Origin: Lachnospiraceae bacterium
Lineage (GTDB): Bacteria; Bacillota; Clostridia; Lachnospirales; Lachnospiraceae
Length of the DNA: 46,545 nucleotides
NCBI GenBank assembly: GCA_030526405.1
Contig: JAUNCZ010000021.1
Location: 1,740-48,284, forward strand
Reading direction: 5' to 3'
Every line of letters begins with the position of its first letter. The first letter of the stretch is position 1. The translations under genes and the position numbers were made by a program. Shown here piece by piece: positions 18,245 through 25,870 of the stretch. The notes below the pieces were generated by a model. That model was not told the origin of the DNA, searched no databases, and worked only from the letters and a program-made list of their open reading frames with translations.

Positions 18245-18259
18245 TCGTTGAGGAATCCT

Positions 18260-18640
18260 ATGGCTAAAAAGAAAGCGGCAGTTTCTGCCAACTATCTTGA
18301 TTTTGTTCCGGTGCATAATCCGGAATATGAATATAAGATTGATGAGGAGGGCCGTGTAACGATCCTTCAGGAAAACAAAGGTTTATTTAACAAGATCGCT
18401 CAGATGTTTTTCAAGAAACCTCGGATTTCCAATATCCATCTGGACGAGATGGGAAATTTCCTGTGGCCGCTGATGGATGGAAAGAGATCCATTATGGATC
18501 TTTCAGTACTGGTGAAGGAGGAGTTTGGTGAGAAAGCCGAGCCTCTGTACAACAGACTGGTCCAGTATGTGAAAACACTGGAAGCGTATGGATTTATCTC
18601 AGTGGAGAAGACTCCCACCTCAATAGGCGGTGAGCATTGA
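18260..18640 (+). CDS. PqqD-family (RRE-like) protein
   Basis: A 126-residue protein with a PqqD-like winged-helix fold in its C-terminal ~90 residues: ISNIHLDEMGNFLWPLMDGKRSIMDLSVLVKEEFGEKAEPLYNRLVQYVKTLEAYGFIS. PqqD domains bind precursor peptides in RiPP pathways, but many stand-alone copies have unknown roles. The start at ATG 18260 (MAKKK) follows GAGGAATCC. No radical-SAM enzyme or precursor peptide is visible nearby. Its partner is the OPT transporter 15 bases upstream, an association worth noting. A perfect 11-bp hairpin at 18692-18720 follows. Confidence 0.8.
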   Translation: MAKKKAAVSANYLDFVPVHNPEYEYKIDEEGRVTILQENKGLFNKIAQMFFKKPRISNIHLDEMGNFLWPLMDGKRSIMDLSVLVKEEFGEKAEPLYNRLVQYVKTLEAYGFISVEKTPTSIGGEH

Positions 18641-18691
18641 CAAATTAGTCTCCGCAAGCGTCGACTTGAATAAATTGAACAAATGAAATAG

Positions 18692-18720
18692 AAGGGGCTG
18701 TCGCACTAAGACAGCCCCTT
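18692..18720 (+). terminator. hairpin after the OPT-PqqD operon
   Basis: AAGGGGCTGTC (18692-18702) and GACAGCCCCTT (18710-18720) are perfectly complementary around a 7-base loop. No T-run follows directly; a second hairpin (18730-18762) with a six-T run stands ten bases further and may complete termination. Confidence 0.75.
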
Positions 18721-19117
18721 CCCAAATCGAGAGATATCTGATGTGAAACATTGGACGTCTCTCTTTTTTATATACATGCCAGCTGGTGATGACTATGACG
18801 TCAGACATGCTTCGTTTGCTACTCGGTCCGCGCGCCTATTATGCGCCCTACGCGCTAATACTCGCCCTTGCGGGCTCAGACAGTGCACTTCGGGCGCAAG
18901 CTAGCGCGTTCCCTCCTTACGCAAGCCTTGCAATCGTCTGCCTTACATAGTCACCACCAGCTGGCATGATTTACGTTTTTGAGACTTCTTTTTGTTTTTT
19001 ATCAGATATAGTTCGATTTCCGCCACGCCCGATGCCGGGGCAAGTTGTGCTAGTCTCTACTTTTTTGCTTTTTTTGCACACAACAAAAGCCAGACTCCGA
19101 AGAACCTGGCTTAAGTG
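18715..19117 (+). repeat. ~400-bp composite intergenic repeat A, copy 1
   Basis: Aligned by eye with 30594-30987. In order: CCCCTTCCCAAATCGAG; a terminator-like hairpin (18730-18762) followed by T6; the 194-bp core (18775-18968); a T-rich stretch; a segment closed by GAGACT (18981-18986) and AGTCTC (19052-19057); and a final hairpin AAGCCAG / CTGGCTT (19087-19112). The outer parts differ from copy 2 by substitutions and small indels. The core does not. No credible gene was found here. Confidence 0.92.
18775..18968 (+). mobile_element. 194-bp inverted-repeat-bounded core element, copy 1 (MITE-like or structured RNA)
   Basis: Bounded by 23-bp inverted repeats (18775-18797 and 18946-18968) that differ at one position and start CATGCCAGCTGGTG. 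Nested pairs inside include CAGAC (18802-18806) / GTCTG (18936-18940), ACGCGCTA (18850-18857) / TAGCGCGT (18902-18909) and GCCC-TTGC-GGGC. The whole can therefore fold into one long rod. A 53-codon frame (18789-18950) starts in the left and stops in the right inverted repeat. It is identical by eye to 30653-30846. No transposase lies in the window. Confidence 0.75.
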
Positions 19118-19173
19118 GTATATTTTTAACTGTTTATGAATAATAGATACAAAAACCTTTCTGCAAAAAGAGT

Positions 19174-19472
19174 CACCAGGAGACCTGGTATTTCAGGGCA
19201 TCCGGGGGTGACGGGGATACAAAAAAGGAGGATGTAAAAAGAATGCCCCAGGAGACAGATGCAGGATTCATTGCTGGCGAGCTTAGAGATTCTCAGCGAG
19301 AGGAAAGAAAACCAAGGGAGAAAAGCTGTTATCAAAAACAGCTTTTCAGCGAACTGAGACGAGTTTTCATCAGGAAAACTCGTTGAATTGAGCGGTACCC
19401 GAAGGTTAGCTTTCATCGAGTGTGAAGAATCTCAAGCAAGCCAGTAGAATCCCCAGCTGCTCCTGGGGCATT
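19174..19472 (-). repeat. degenerate large inverted structure with hairpin array
   Basis: Outer arms AATGCCCCAGGAG (19242-19254) and its complement (19460-19472) are perfect and extend imperfectly for about 50 bases each. Between them are two further perfect hairpins: AAAAGCTG / CAGCTTTT (19321-19346) and CGAGTTTT / AAAACTCG (19360-19382). ACCAGG-AGA-CCTGGT (19174-19188) stands on the left and CCCCAG / CTGGGG (19451-19468) inside the right arm. It lies just downstream of the minus-strand permease gene. 19118-19504 shows no credible gene. Confidence 0.65.
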
Positions 19473-19504
19473 ATACTTTTACAGCATTCCCATTGTTTCA
19501 GGGA

Positions 19505-20896
19505 TTATTTCTCTTTGGGGAGAACAATATTCAGCACAATAGCCACCAGCGCTGCCGGAACAATTCCGGAGCCACCGAAGATCAGCTGTACTGTTGCAGG
19601 TGTATTGGCAAGAATACCGGAGTTTGCACCCATACCATAGCCAACACCAAGGGCTACGGAAACGATGGAAAGATTTCTTCCTGTAAGAGGAGTCTTTGTG
19701 ATCAGCTGGATTCCGCTTACAACGATGGAAGAGAACATCATTACGGCAGCTCCTCCAAGAACAGCCTGAGGCATGATGGAAACGAGAGCTCCCAGTTTAG
19801 GGCAGAGACCACAGAGAATCAGGAAGATTGCTCCTGTAGCCAGTGCAAAACGGTTTACAACCTTTGTCATTGCCACAAGACCTACGTTCTGGCTGAAGGA
19901 GGTGTTTGGAAGAACACCAAACAGGGCTGCGAAGGAGGATCCGACACCGTCACAGATTACTCCGCCGGACAGCTCCTTATCAGTAGCCTCACGTCCGAGA
20001 CCACCCTCCATAACACCGGAGATATCGCCTACAGTCTCCACGGCAGTAACCACGAACATGATGATTACAGGAATGATGGCACGTACATCAAAGACTGGTT
20101 TTACAGGCATCAGTTTTGGAATCTCAAACCATGGTGCATTGGCAACCTTGCTCCAGTTCAGCACCCATGCCTTTGTATACTCAGCACCTTCAGCATCGAT
20201 TCCTGTGGTTGGAAGAACCAGTCCCATGATGATGGCTGCAATGTATCCACAGATGATTCCCAGCAGAATGGCAGAGGAGCTTGTGAAGCCCTTTGTGAAG
20301 TGCTTGAAGATCAGGATCATAACAAGAACAAATACTGCCAGAAGCAGGTTCTCCATGGAACCGAAATCAGCAGCCTTGTTTCCACCACCGAAAGAATTGA
20401 TACCTACGGAGATCAGGCTGAGACCGATGGAAAGTACAACTGTACCGGTTACAACGGATGGGAAGAATTTTCTCAGTGGTTTCAGGAAGAAACCGAGAAC
20501 ACCCTCAAAGAGTCCACCGATGATGGAGGCTCCCATAATGGCACCGTAGGCAAGAACACCGCCGCCCATGGTGGCTGCAACACTGTTGAATACTCCGATG
20601 AAACCGGAGGAGGTTCCCATGATGATAGGGACTCTTCCGCCCACAGGTCCAATGGAGAACAGCTGTACAAGGGTAACGATTCCGGCAATCAGCATGGCGT
20701 TCTGGAGAAGAGCAAGCTGCAGGTCAGCAAATTCGCCGCCGGCAATGCCGCAGGCACCGGTGATGATCAGAAGCGGTGTCAGGTTTCCAACGAACATGGC
20801 AAGAACATGCTGCAGACCAAGTGGAATGGCCTGGGCCAGCGGAATTCTGCCGTCCAGCTGAAATGCCTCTTTGGGCAGTTCAAAAGTTTTTTTCAT
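19505..20896 (-). CDS. NCS2-family xanthine/uracil permease
   Basis: A 463-residue nucleobase:cation symporter-2 with about 14 TM segments. Family landmarks: opening IPLAQAIPLGLQHVLAMFVGNLTPLL, then IMGTSSGFIGVFNSVAATMGGGVLAYGAIMGASIIGG, the central VETVGDISGVMEGGLGREAT (substrate/cation region) and GVICDGVGSSFAALFGVLPNTSFSQNVGLVAMTKVVNR. The start at 20896 (MKKTF) follows AAAGGAAC; an upstream in-frame start at 20989 lies within repeat B and lacks an RBS. The neighbouring xdh genes and purine-synthesis genes suggest xanthine or another purine, by inference. Confidence 0.92.
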   Translation of the reverse strand: MKKTFELPKEAFQLDGRIPLAQAIPLGLQHVLAMFVGNLTPLLIITGACGIAGGEFADLQLALLQNAMLIAGIVTLVQLFSIGPVGGRVPIIMGTSSGFIGVFNSVAATMGGGVLAYGAIMGASIIGGLFEGVLGFFLKPLRKFFPSVVTGTVVLSIGLSLISVGINSFGGGNKAADFGSMENLLLAVFVLVMILIFKHFTKGFTSSSAILLGIICGYIAAIIMGLVLPTTGIDAEGAEYTKAWVLNWSKVANAPWFEIPKLMPVKPVFDVRAIIPVIIMFVVTAVETVGDISGVMEGGLGREATDKELSGGVICDGVGSSFAALFGVLPNTSFSQNVGLVAMTKVVNRFALATGAIFLILCGLCPKLGALVSIMPQAVLGGAAVMMFSSIVVSGIQLITKTPLTGRNLSIVSVALGVGYGMGANSGILANTPATVQLIFGGSGIVPAALVAIVLNIVLPKEK

Positions 20897-20922
20897 AATA
20901 TAAAAGTTCCTTTCATAAAACT

Positions 20923-20949
20923 GGCTTCGGATGAAAAACATCAGAAGCC
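20923..20949 (-). promoter_or_regulatory. leader hairpin of the permease gene
   Basis: GGCTTC (20923-20928) pairs with GAAGCC (20944-20949) and GATG with CATC inside. On the minus strand the stem is followed by AGTTTTATGAAAGGAAC, that is, a short T-run then the permease ribosome-binding site. It could be an attenuator. I see no purine-riboswitch core. Confidence 0.5.
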
Positions 20950-20957
20950 TTAATTTG

Positions 20958-21041
20958 CGCGAGCAACGAGCCAAAGTCCGTGCTTGCACGAAACTGTGGC
21001 GACTGCCGCAATAACTTGAGAAACTCTAAGTGTTTCTCAAG
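20958..21041 (+). repeat. intergenic repeat B, copy 1
   Basis: CGCGAGCAACGAGCCAAAGT and the following ~65 bases recur at 41811-41895 with few changes. It contains CGTGC-TT-GCACG and the perfect 10-bp pair CTTGAGAAAC / GTTTCTCAAG (21015-21041). It sits between the permease leader and the 3' end of xdhA, and may help end xdh transcription. Confidence 0.85.
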
Positions 21042-21072
21042 TTACGTTAGTAATGTACTGGAAAAACAGCAA

Positions 21073-23364
21073 TTAGTCAATAAGGGACATAGCTATTTTT
21101 TCCGGGGTGATGGGCAGCTCCTGATGCCATACACCTGTAGCTCGATAGATGGCATGGGCAATGGCAGGACCAGGAGTATTGATTACAATCTCTCCGATGG
21201 ATTTTGCACCGAAGGGGCCTGTAGGCTCATAGCTGTGCTCGAATTCGATTTTCAGATTTCCCATATCCAGACGGGTAGGGATTCTGTACTGCATCAGAGA
21301 ATTCTCCGCCAGTTTGCCATCCTGGCTGAAGGTGACATTTTCGAAGAGTGTATGGCCGATACCCTGAACAATACCGCCCTCTGCCTGAATAGTGGCCAGA
21401 GCAGGGTTGATAGGGATACCACAGTCCACAACAGCCATGTAATCCAGAACGGTAACCTGGCCGGTGAATTTATCCAGCTCAATCTCCACCATGCCCACCA
21501 TGTAAGGAGGAGGAGATACAGTGGAGGTATGCTTTGCGGTGGCCTCAGCGGAATACAGATCAAAGACCTGGCTCTTATAGGCAATATCCTCACGGCTGAC
21601 AGTTTCCTCAGTGATAATGTTTCGTACCACACCATTCTCATATACCATCTCAGAAGCGTCGCATTTCAGGATTTCTGCTGCAATCTGACACAGCTCCTTT
21701 TTCAGCTTCTCGCAGGCCTTCACCACAGCCTGTCCTGTAATGTAGGTGGTGGAGGAAGCGTAGGATCCGGAATCGTAGGGGGAAGCATCTGTATCTGCTC
21801 CGAACACAGCAATATCATCCACTGAGCAGTCCATACACTCTGCCGCCATCTGGGCCAGGATGGTATCACAGCCGGTACCCATATCTGCGGCACCGATCAG
21901 CAGGATAAAGGTTCCGTCGTCTGTGAGCTTCAGGGTGGCAGAACCTACGTCCACAAAGGAAATGCAGGAGCCCTGCATAGCCATGGCCACGCCGGCAGCA
22001 CGAACCTTTCCGTTGCCCATATCCCGTACAGGATATCGTTTATCCCAGTCAAACATTTCCTTGCAGTGGGCAAGGCAGCGGTCCAGGGCGCAGGAATTGG
22101 CTGTTTCGCCGTAGTAAGCAGGCATCAGCATACCCTCACGAACCATGTTTTTATCACGGATCTCAGTGGGATCCATACCAATCATCTCAGCCAGTTCATT
22201 GACAGCGGACTCAAGACCGAAGATACCCTGTGTGGCACCGTAGCCTCTGTAAGCACCGGCAGACATGGTGTTGGTATACACAACATCGTAGTTGAAACGA
22301 TGTGCCTCCAGACTTCCGGAATACAGAGGGATGGACTTGTGGCCTGAGAGGCCAACAGTGGTGGGACCATGCTCACCATAGGCTCCGGAGTTGGAAAGAG
22401 TATAAACATCTACCACACGGATCTTTCCCTCTTTTGAGGCTCCAAGGCGGACTCTCACCTCCATTTCGTGGCGGGGAGAACCATTTTCCATGGATTCTTT
22501 TCTGGTTAAGATAAGTTTGGCAGCCCGGCCTGTCTTCAGGGTGACAAAGGCTGGGTAAACTTCACATACAGCTGTCTGCTTTGCACCAAAGCCGCCTCCG
22601 ATTCGGGGTTTTTCCACACGGATCCTGCTTTTGGGGATTCCCAGGGCATTGGACAGGATTCGTCTGGCGTGGAATACGATCTGGGTGGAGGACACCACAT
22701 GAAGACGTCCGTAGCGGTCCAGCTCTGTGTAGGTGCGGAAGGTCTCCATAGGAGTCTGGCTGAAGGCCTTCATATGATAGGTTCTGTCAATGACATAGTC
22801 ACAGTCGGCCATGACAGCATCCACGTCTCCGTGGGAGCTTTCCTCACTGGCCACCAGGTTTCTTCTGTTGTCGCCGCCTACAGGGCAGGGAGCCACCCAG
22901 TTGTCCTCAGGATGCACAAGAACAGGATTGTCCTTGGCGGTTCTGAAATCCAGAACTGCTTCCAGCACCTCATAGTCCACCTTGATGAGCTTTCTTGCCT
23001 TCAGAGCCGCCTTCTCTGTTTCAGCAGCAATAATGGCCACCACATCCCCTACACAATGCACATGACGGTCGATGATCAGTCTGTCATAGGGCGAAGGCTC
23101 CGGATAGGTCTGGCCTGCAATGGCAAAGCGGTTGGTGGGAACATCCTCCCAGGTGTAAATATCCACGACTCCCGGCACCAGTTTTGCCTTTGATGTGTCA
23201 ATGGTCTTAACAATGGCGTTGGCATGGGGGCTGCGCAGCAGCTTTACCACAAGGGCGTCCTTGGGAGTGATATCATCGGTGTATACCGGTTTTCCCAGAA
23301 GCAGCTGCATGGAGTCTTTTTTTCTTACAGATTTATTGATTGATTTATATTCTCTGTGTTCCAT
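21073..23364 (-). CDS. xdhA: xanthine dehydrogenase-like molybdopterin subunit
   Basis: A 763-residue molybdenum hydroxylase large subunit of the xanthine oxidase family. After an N-terminal domain (about 15-125) come cofactor-binding stretches GGGFGAKQTAVCEVYPAFV (about 253-271), AYRGYGATQGIFGLESAVNE, DMGTGCDTILAQMAAE and GSYASSTTYITGQAV. Near the C-terminus is GAKSIGE, with the catalytic glutamate about residue 725. It hydroxylates an aromatic heterocycle, probably a purine. RBS AGAAAGAGGTG overlaps the end of xdhC, 1 base upstream. The selD/yqeB/yqeC genes nearby suggest a labile-selenium form; substrate is inferred, not shown. Confidence 0.92.
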   Translation of the reverse strand: MEHREYKSINKSVRKKDSMQLLLGKPVYTDDITPKDALVVKLLRSPHANAIVKTIDTSKAKLVPGVVDIYTWEDVPTNRFAIAGQTYPEPSPYDRLIIDRHVHCVGDVVAIIAAETEKAALKARKLIKVDYEVLEAVLDFRTAKDNPVLVHPEDNWVAPCPVGGDNRRNLVASEESSHGDVDAVMADCDYVIDRTYHMKAFSQTPMETFRTYTELDRYGRLHVVSSTQIVFHARRILSNALGIPKSRIRVEKPRIGGGFGAKQTAVCEVYPAFVTLKTGRAAKLILTRKESMENGSPRHEMEVRVRLGASKEGKIRVVDVYTLSNSGAYGEHGPTTVGLSGHKSIPLYSGSLEAHRFNYDVVYTNTMSAGAYRGYGATQGIFGLESAVNELAEMIGMDPTEIRDKNMVREGMLMPAYYGETANSCALDRCLAHCKEMFDWDKRYPVRDMGNGKVRAAGVAMAMQGSCISFVDVGSATLKLTDDGTFILLIGAADMGTGCDTILAQMAAECMDCSVDDIAVFGADTDASPYDSGSYASSTTYITGQAVVKACEKLKKELCQIAAEILKCDASEMVYENGVVRNIITEETVSREDIAYKSQVFDLYSAEATAKHTSTVSPPPYMVGMVEIELDKFTGQVTVLDYMAVVDCGIPINPALATIQAEGGIVQGIGHTLFENVTFSQDGKLAENSLMQYRIPTRLDMGNLKIEFEHSYEPTGPFGAKSIGEIVINTPGPAIAHAIYRATGVWHQELPITPEKIAMSLID

Positions 23365-23365
23365 A

Positions 23366-23827
23366 TCAACACCTCTTTCTGCTGTTCAGGAAATTGCGGA
23401 TGCCTCGAAGCTGTCCCTCGTAGCCGCTGCAGCGACAGAGATTTCCTGCAAGATAGGCACGGATCTCATCATCGGTGGGATCCGGATTCTCACGGAGAAG
23501 AGCGATGGTATTCATCACAAAGCCCGGGTTACAGAAGCCGCACTGATCAGCACCCTGATCAGCAATGAAGCCCACAAATTCAGAGGCCTCCTGCTGAAGT
23601 CCCTCCAGAGTCTGGATCTCGTGGCCGGAGGCACGGGCCGCCAGCATGGAGCAGGACAGAATGGGGGTGCCATCCATAAGAACGGTGCAGAGACCGCAGT
23701 TTGAGGTTTCGCAGCCTCGTTTTACACTGAAGCAGCCGTGGCTGCGGACAAAGTCAATGAGCAGCAGGTCGGCTTCGATGTCTTCTGTGATCATTTTTCC
23801 ATTTAATTTCAGTTTGATCTCCATCAA
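23366..23827 (-). CDS. xdhC: molybdenum hydroxylase 2Fe-2S subunit
   Basis: A 153-residue iron-sulfur subunit that passes electrons from the Mo centre to FAD. The plant-type cluster ligands are GCETSNCGLC (C39, C44, C47) and C59. The second cluster lies in QCGFCNPGFV and LCRCSGYEGQ in the C-terminal half. The start overlaps the xdhB stop (ATGA) and the stop is 1 base from xdhA, so all three are coupled. Length is normal for a stand-alone subunit. Confidence 0.94.
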   Translation of the reverse strand: MMEIKLKLNGKMITEDIEADLLLIDFVRSHGCFSVKRGCETSNCGLCTVLMDGTPILSCSMLAARASGHEIQTLEGLQQEASEFVGFIADQGADQCGFCNPGFVMNTIALLRENPDPTDDEIRAYLAGNLCRCSGYEGQLRGIRNFLNSRKRC

Positions 23828-24615
23828 AGACCTCCTTTCATCTCAGTTAATGTACGTTTTGTAAGTACCTGAACCAGTCTGGTTCTGTAGGCGGCACTTC
23901 CTCGGATGTTGCCCTCTGTCTTCACATGGGCAGCCGCATAGCGGGAAAATGCCTCCGCACTTTCCTCTGTGATGCCATTTTTAAGGATTTCCTCTTCATC
24001 AGTTACGATGACAGCCTTTCCAGGGCGGGCACCGATGGCAAGGGTTACTTTACCATTGATCTCTGAGGCGGCACAGGTCAGCACAGGGAAGTCCGTGCGC
24101 TGGATGCGCATGGCATTATAGCGGAATGCTCCCGGCTGTTTCTTAACGATGATGCGCACCAGAATGTCATTGTCCTTTTTCATGGCAGCGAACTCGGCAA
24201 GGGGAAGGATTCCTCCCTTGTACAGCTCCACATAGCAGTCCATGGTGAGGAATACGGTGAGCACATCGGAGAAACCAAAGCGACCCCAGATACTTCCACC
24301 GGCGGTGGCCAGGTTTCTGAACTGAACACCGATGATATCCTTCACGGCATCGCGGATTGCTCCGCTTGTGTAGGCGTTGAGGCCCTCATGAAGCTCCAGC
24401 TGTCGAAGGGTGGCATAGGCACCGATTGAAAATGCCTCCTCATCTTCCTCGATGATGTTCAGGCCAAGATCGCAGAGGTCAATGGCAGTGGTTACATTGC
24501 CGTTGCTCATCTTCATCCAGAGCATTCCGCCTACAATGCGGTTGCTCCGCTTCTGATTCAGCTGCCAGGCCTCTTCCAGACTCTGAGCCCGGACATAGGT
24601 TTTTATGTTCATCAT
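23824..24615 (-). CDS. xdhB: molybdenum hydroxylase FAD-binding subunit
   Basis: A 263-residue FAD subunit of the CoxM/XdhB type: RIVGGMLWMKMSNG near the N-terminus (where other members have GGTDL), IGAYATLRQLE, then the flavin motif ATAGGSIWGRFGFSDVL (about 110-126) and a C-terminal domain. The usual TIGGN motif is replaced by TAGGS. The start at 24615 follows AAAGGAGACTGCTGCTT; a longer frame to 24696 lacks an RBS. It is the first gene of the xdhBCA operon, divergent from the ModE-MocA gene. Confidence 0.9.
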   Translation of the reverse strand: MMNIKTYVRAQSLEEAWQLNQKRSNRIVGGMLWMKMSNGNVTTAIDLCDLGLNIIEEDEEAFSIGAYATLRQLELHEGLNAYTSGAIRDAVKDIIGVQFRNLATAGGSIWGRFGFSDVLTVFLTMDCYVELYKGGILPLAEFAAMKKDNDILVRIIVKKQPGAFRYNAMRIQRTDFPVLTCAASEINGKVTLAIGARPGKAVIVTDEEEILKNGITEESAEAFSRYAAAHVKTEGNIRGSAAYRTRLVQVLTKRTLTEMKGGL

Positions 24616-24781
24616 AAGCAGCAGTCTCCTTTTCTGATAATCTGTTAGTAATCTGAAGGGGATATCTGTGGGGAAATTACTTCTATATATATGCAAAATC
24701 TGGTGATTTCCAGAAGAATACGACAGAAAAACAGTGTATTGCCCACAAAACCCCTATGATAATCCAGTATACCAGTAAAAA

Positions 24782-24835
24782 TTGGATAAATCCACGTATC
24801 TGTGGTATAATGCGTTGTAGTATTTGGGCTACAAC
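24782..24835 (+). promoter_or_regulatory. promoter and palindromic operator of the ModE-MocA gene
   Basis: TTGGAT (24782-24787), 18-bp spacer, TATAAT (24806-24811). The perfect inverted repeat GTTGTAG-N8-CTACAAC (24814-24835) covers the start point. The downstream product has a ModE-like DNA-binding domain, so autoregulation here is a plausible inference. The rest of the 24616-24877 gap is AT-rich and should hold the divergent xdhB promoter; no gene seen. Confidence 0.65.
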
Positions 24836-24877
24836 GGAAGTGAAAAATCAGTAAAACTGGAAAAGGCGGGAAAAAAG

Positions 24878-25870
24878 ATGAGGGCTCAGTCCAGAATCAT
24901 ATTTTTTGATGATAATAATGAAAAATTCTTTGGGGAGGGCCCCTGCAGGCTTCTTCGTGAGGTGGAGAGGACCGGGTCTCTGAATGGGGCGGCAGCTTCT
25001 CTTGGTATGGCCTATACCAAGGCCATGAAGCTGATGAAAAATGCAGAAAAGGCCCTGGGATTTCCTCTGACTGTCCGGCAGGTGGGAGGACGATCCGGAG
25101 GAGGAAGTGTGCTGACAGAAAAGGGGCGGCTTTTCCTGGAACGTTATGAGGCCTATCGGGATGCCTGCATACAGGAAAATCACCGACTGTTCCGGGAGTT
25201 TTTTCCGGAACCGCTCTTTGGAAAAACTGCATTGGTGATCATGGCATCGGGACAGGGAAAACGCTTCGGCTCCAACAAGCTGCTGTGTGACTTTGACGGC
25301 CAGCCCATGATCAGAAGAATTCTGGATTCTTCGGAGGGACTTTTCCGGCAGCGTCTGGTGGTGACCAGACATAAAGAGGTGGAGGAGCTCTGCAGAAGTA
25401 TGGGAGTTGCCGTGATAGTTCATCAGCTGCCTGGGAGAAATGACACCGTACGTCTTGGTGTTGAAGCGCTGGATCCGGAAATCAGATACTGTATCTTCAG
25501 TCCAGGAGATCAGCCCCTTCTTTCCAGAGAGACACTGGTACGAATGGGAGAGGCAGCAGAGGAAGCAGATACAGGTGGGATAGAATCAGATGCTAAAGAA
25601 TCAGATGATAAAACATCAGATGCTACAGATGGAATAGTTTCAGATACAGAGAAACCGATTTTTCGTCTGGCGTATCAGGAGAGACAGGGGACCCCTGTGG
25701 CATTTCCTGCCTGGGCATTTCCCCTGCTGAAAACCCTTCCAGAGGGAAAGGGAGGAACTATCATTCTGAAGGAATATCCGGATCGGGTGAAGACACTGGA
25801 GGCGGCCGGCCAGTGGGAACTGATGGATGTGGACACCCCGGAGGATAGAGAGGAGTTACTACATATATGA
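24878..25870 (+). CDS. ModE-like DNA-binding domain fused to MocA-like cytidylyltransferase
   Basis: A 330-residue two-domain protein. Residues about 1-105 match the ModE winged-helix: [30 protein letters not shown] then [14 protein letters not shown]. Residues about 113-330 match MobA/MocA-type nucleotidyltransferases: [19 protein letters not shown] (the usual LAAGxSxRMGxxK motif, altered) and FSPGDQPLL. MocA converts molybdopterin to its cytosine dinucleotide form, used by xanthine-dehydrogenase-like enzymes. An Asp/Ser-rich insert (about 232-260) is probably disordered. The start at ATG 24878 follows AAGGCGGG; the TTG at 24824 is inside the operator. It overlaps selD by ATGA. Confidence 0.85.
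   Translation: MRAQSRIIFFDDNNEKFFGEGPCRLLREVERTGSLNGAAASLGMAYTKAMKLMKNAEKALGFPLTVRQVGGRSGGGSVLTEKGRLFLERYEAYRDACIQENHRLFREFFPEPLFGKTALVIMASGQGKRFGSNKLLCDFDGQPMIRRILDSSEGLFRQRLVVTRHKEVEELCRSMGVAVIVHQLPGRNDTVRLGVEALDPEIRYCIFSPGDQPLLSRETLVRMGEAAEEADTGGIESDAKESDDKTSDATDGIVSDTEKPIFRLAYQERQGTPVAFPAWAFPLLKTLPEGKGGTIILKEYPDRVKTLEAAGQWELMDVDTPEDREELLHI

Noticed and set aside
18789..18950. 53-codon frame in repeat A (also 30667-30828) as a protein gene
   Set aside because: Both ends lie inside the inverted repeats, no Shine-Dalgarno is near the ATG, and the sequence is better explained by its stem-loop structure. Not fully excluded.
19008..19040. tRNA-like T-loop (GTTCGATTTCC) in repeat A
   Set aside because: No acceptor stem, anticodon arm or CCA-end could be fitted around it.
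19126..19416. 96-codon minus-strand frame
   Set aside because: It overlaps the hairpin array, has no RBS, and its translation resembles no family.
19493..20953. 486-codon open frame on the plus strand
   Set aside because: Antisense to the NCS2 permease, with a low-complexity Gly/Asn/His/Ser translation and no start signals.
23366..23400. read-through of the xdhC TGA as a fusion with xdhA
   Set aside because: xdhA has its own ATG and RBS one base on; separate subunits are the usual arrangement.
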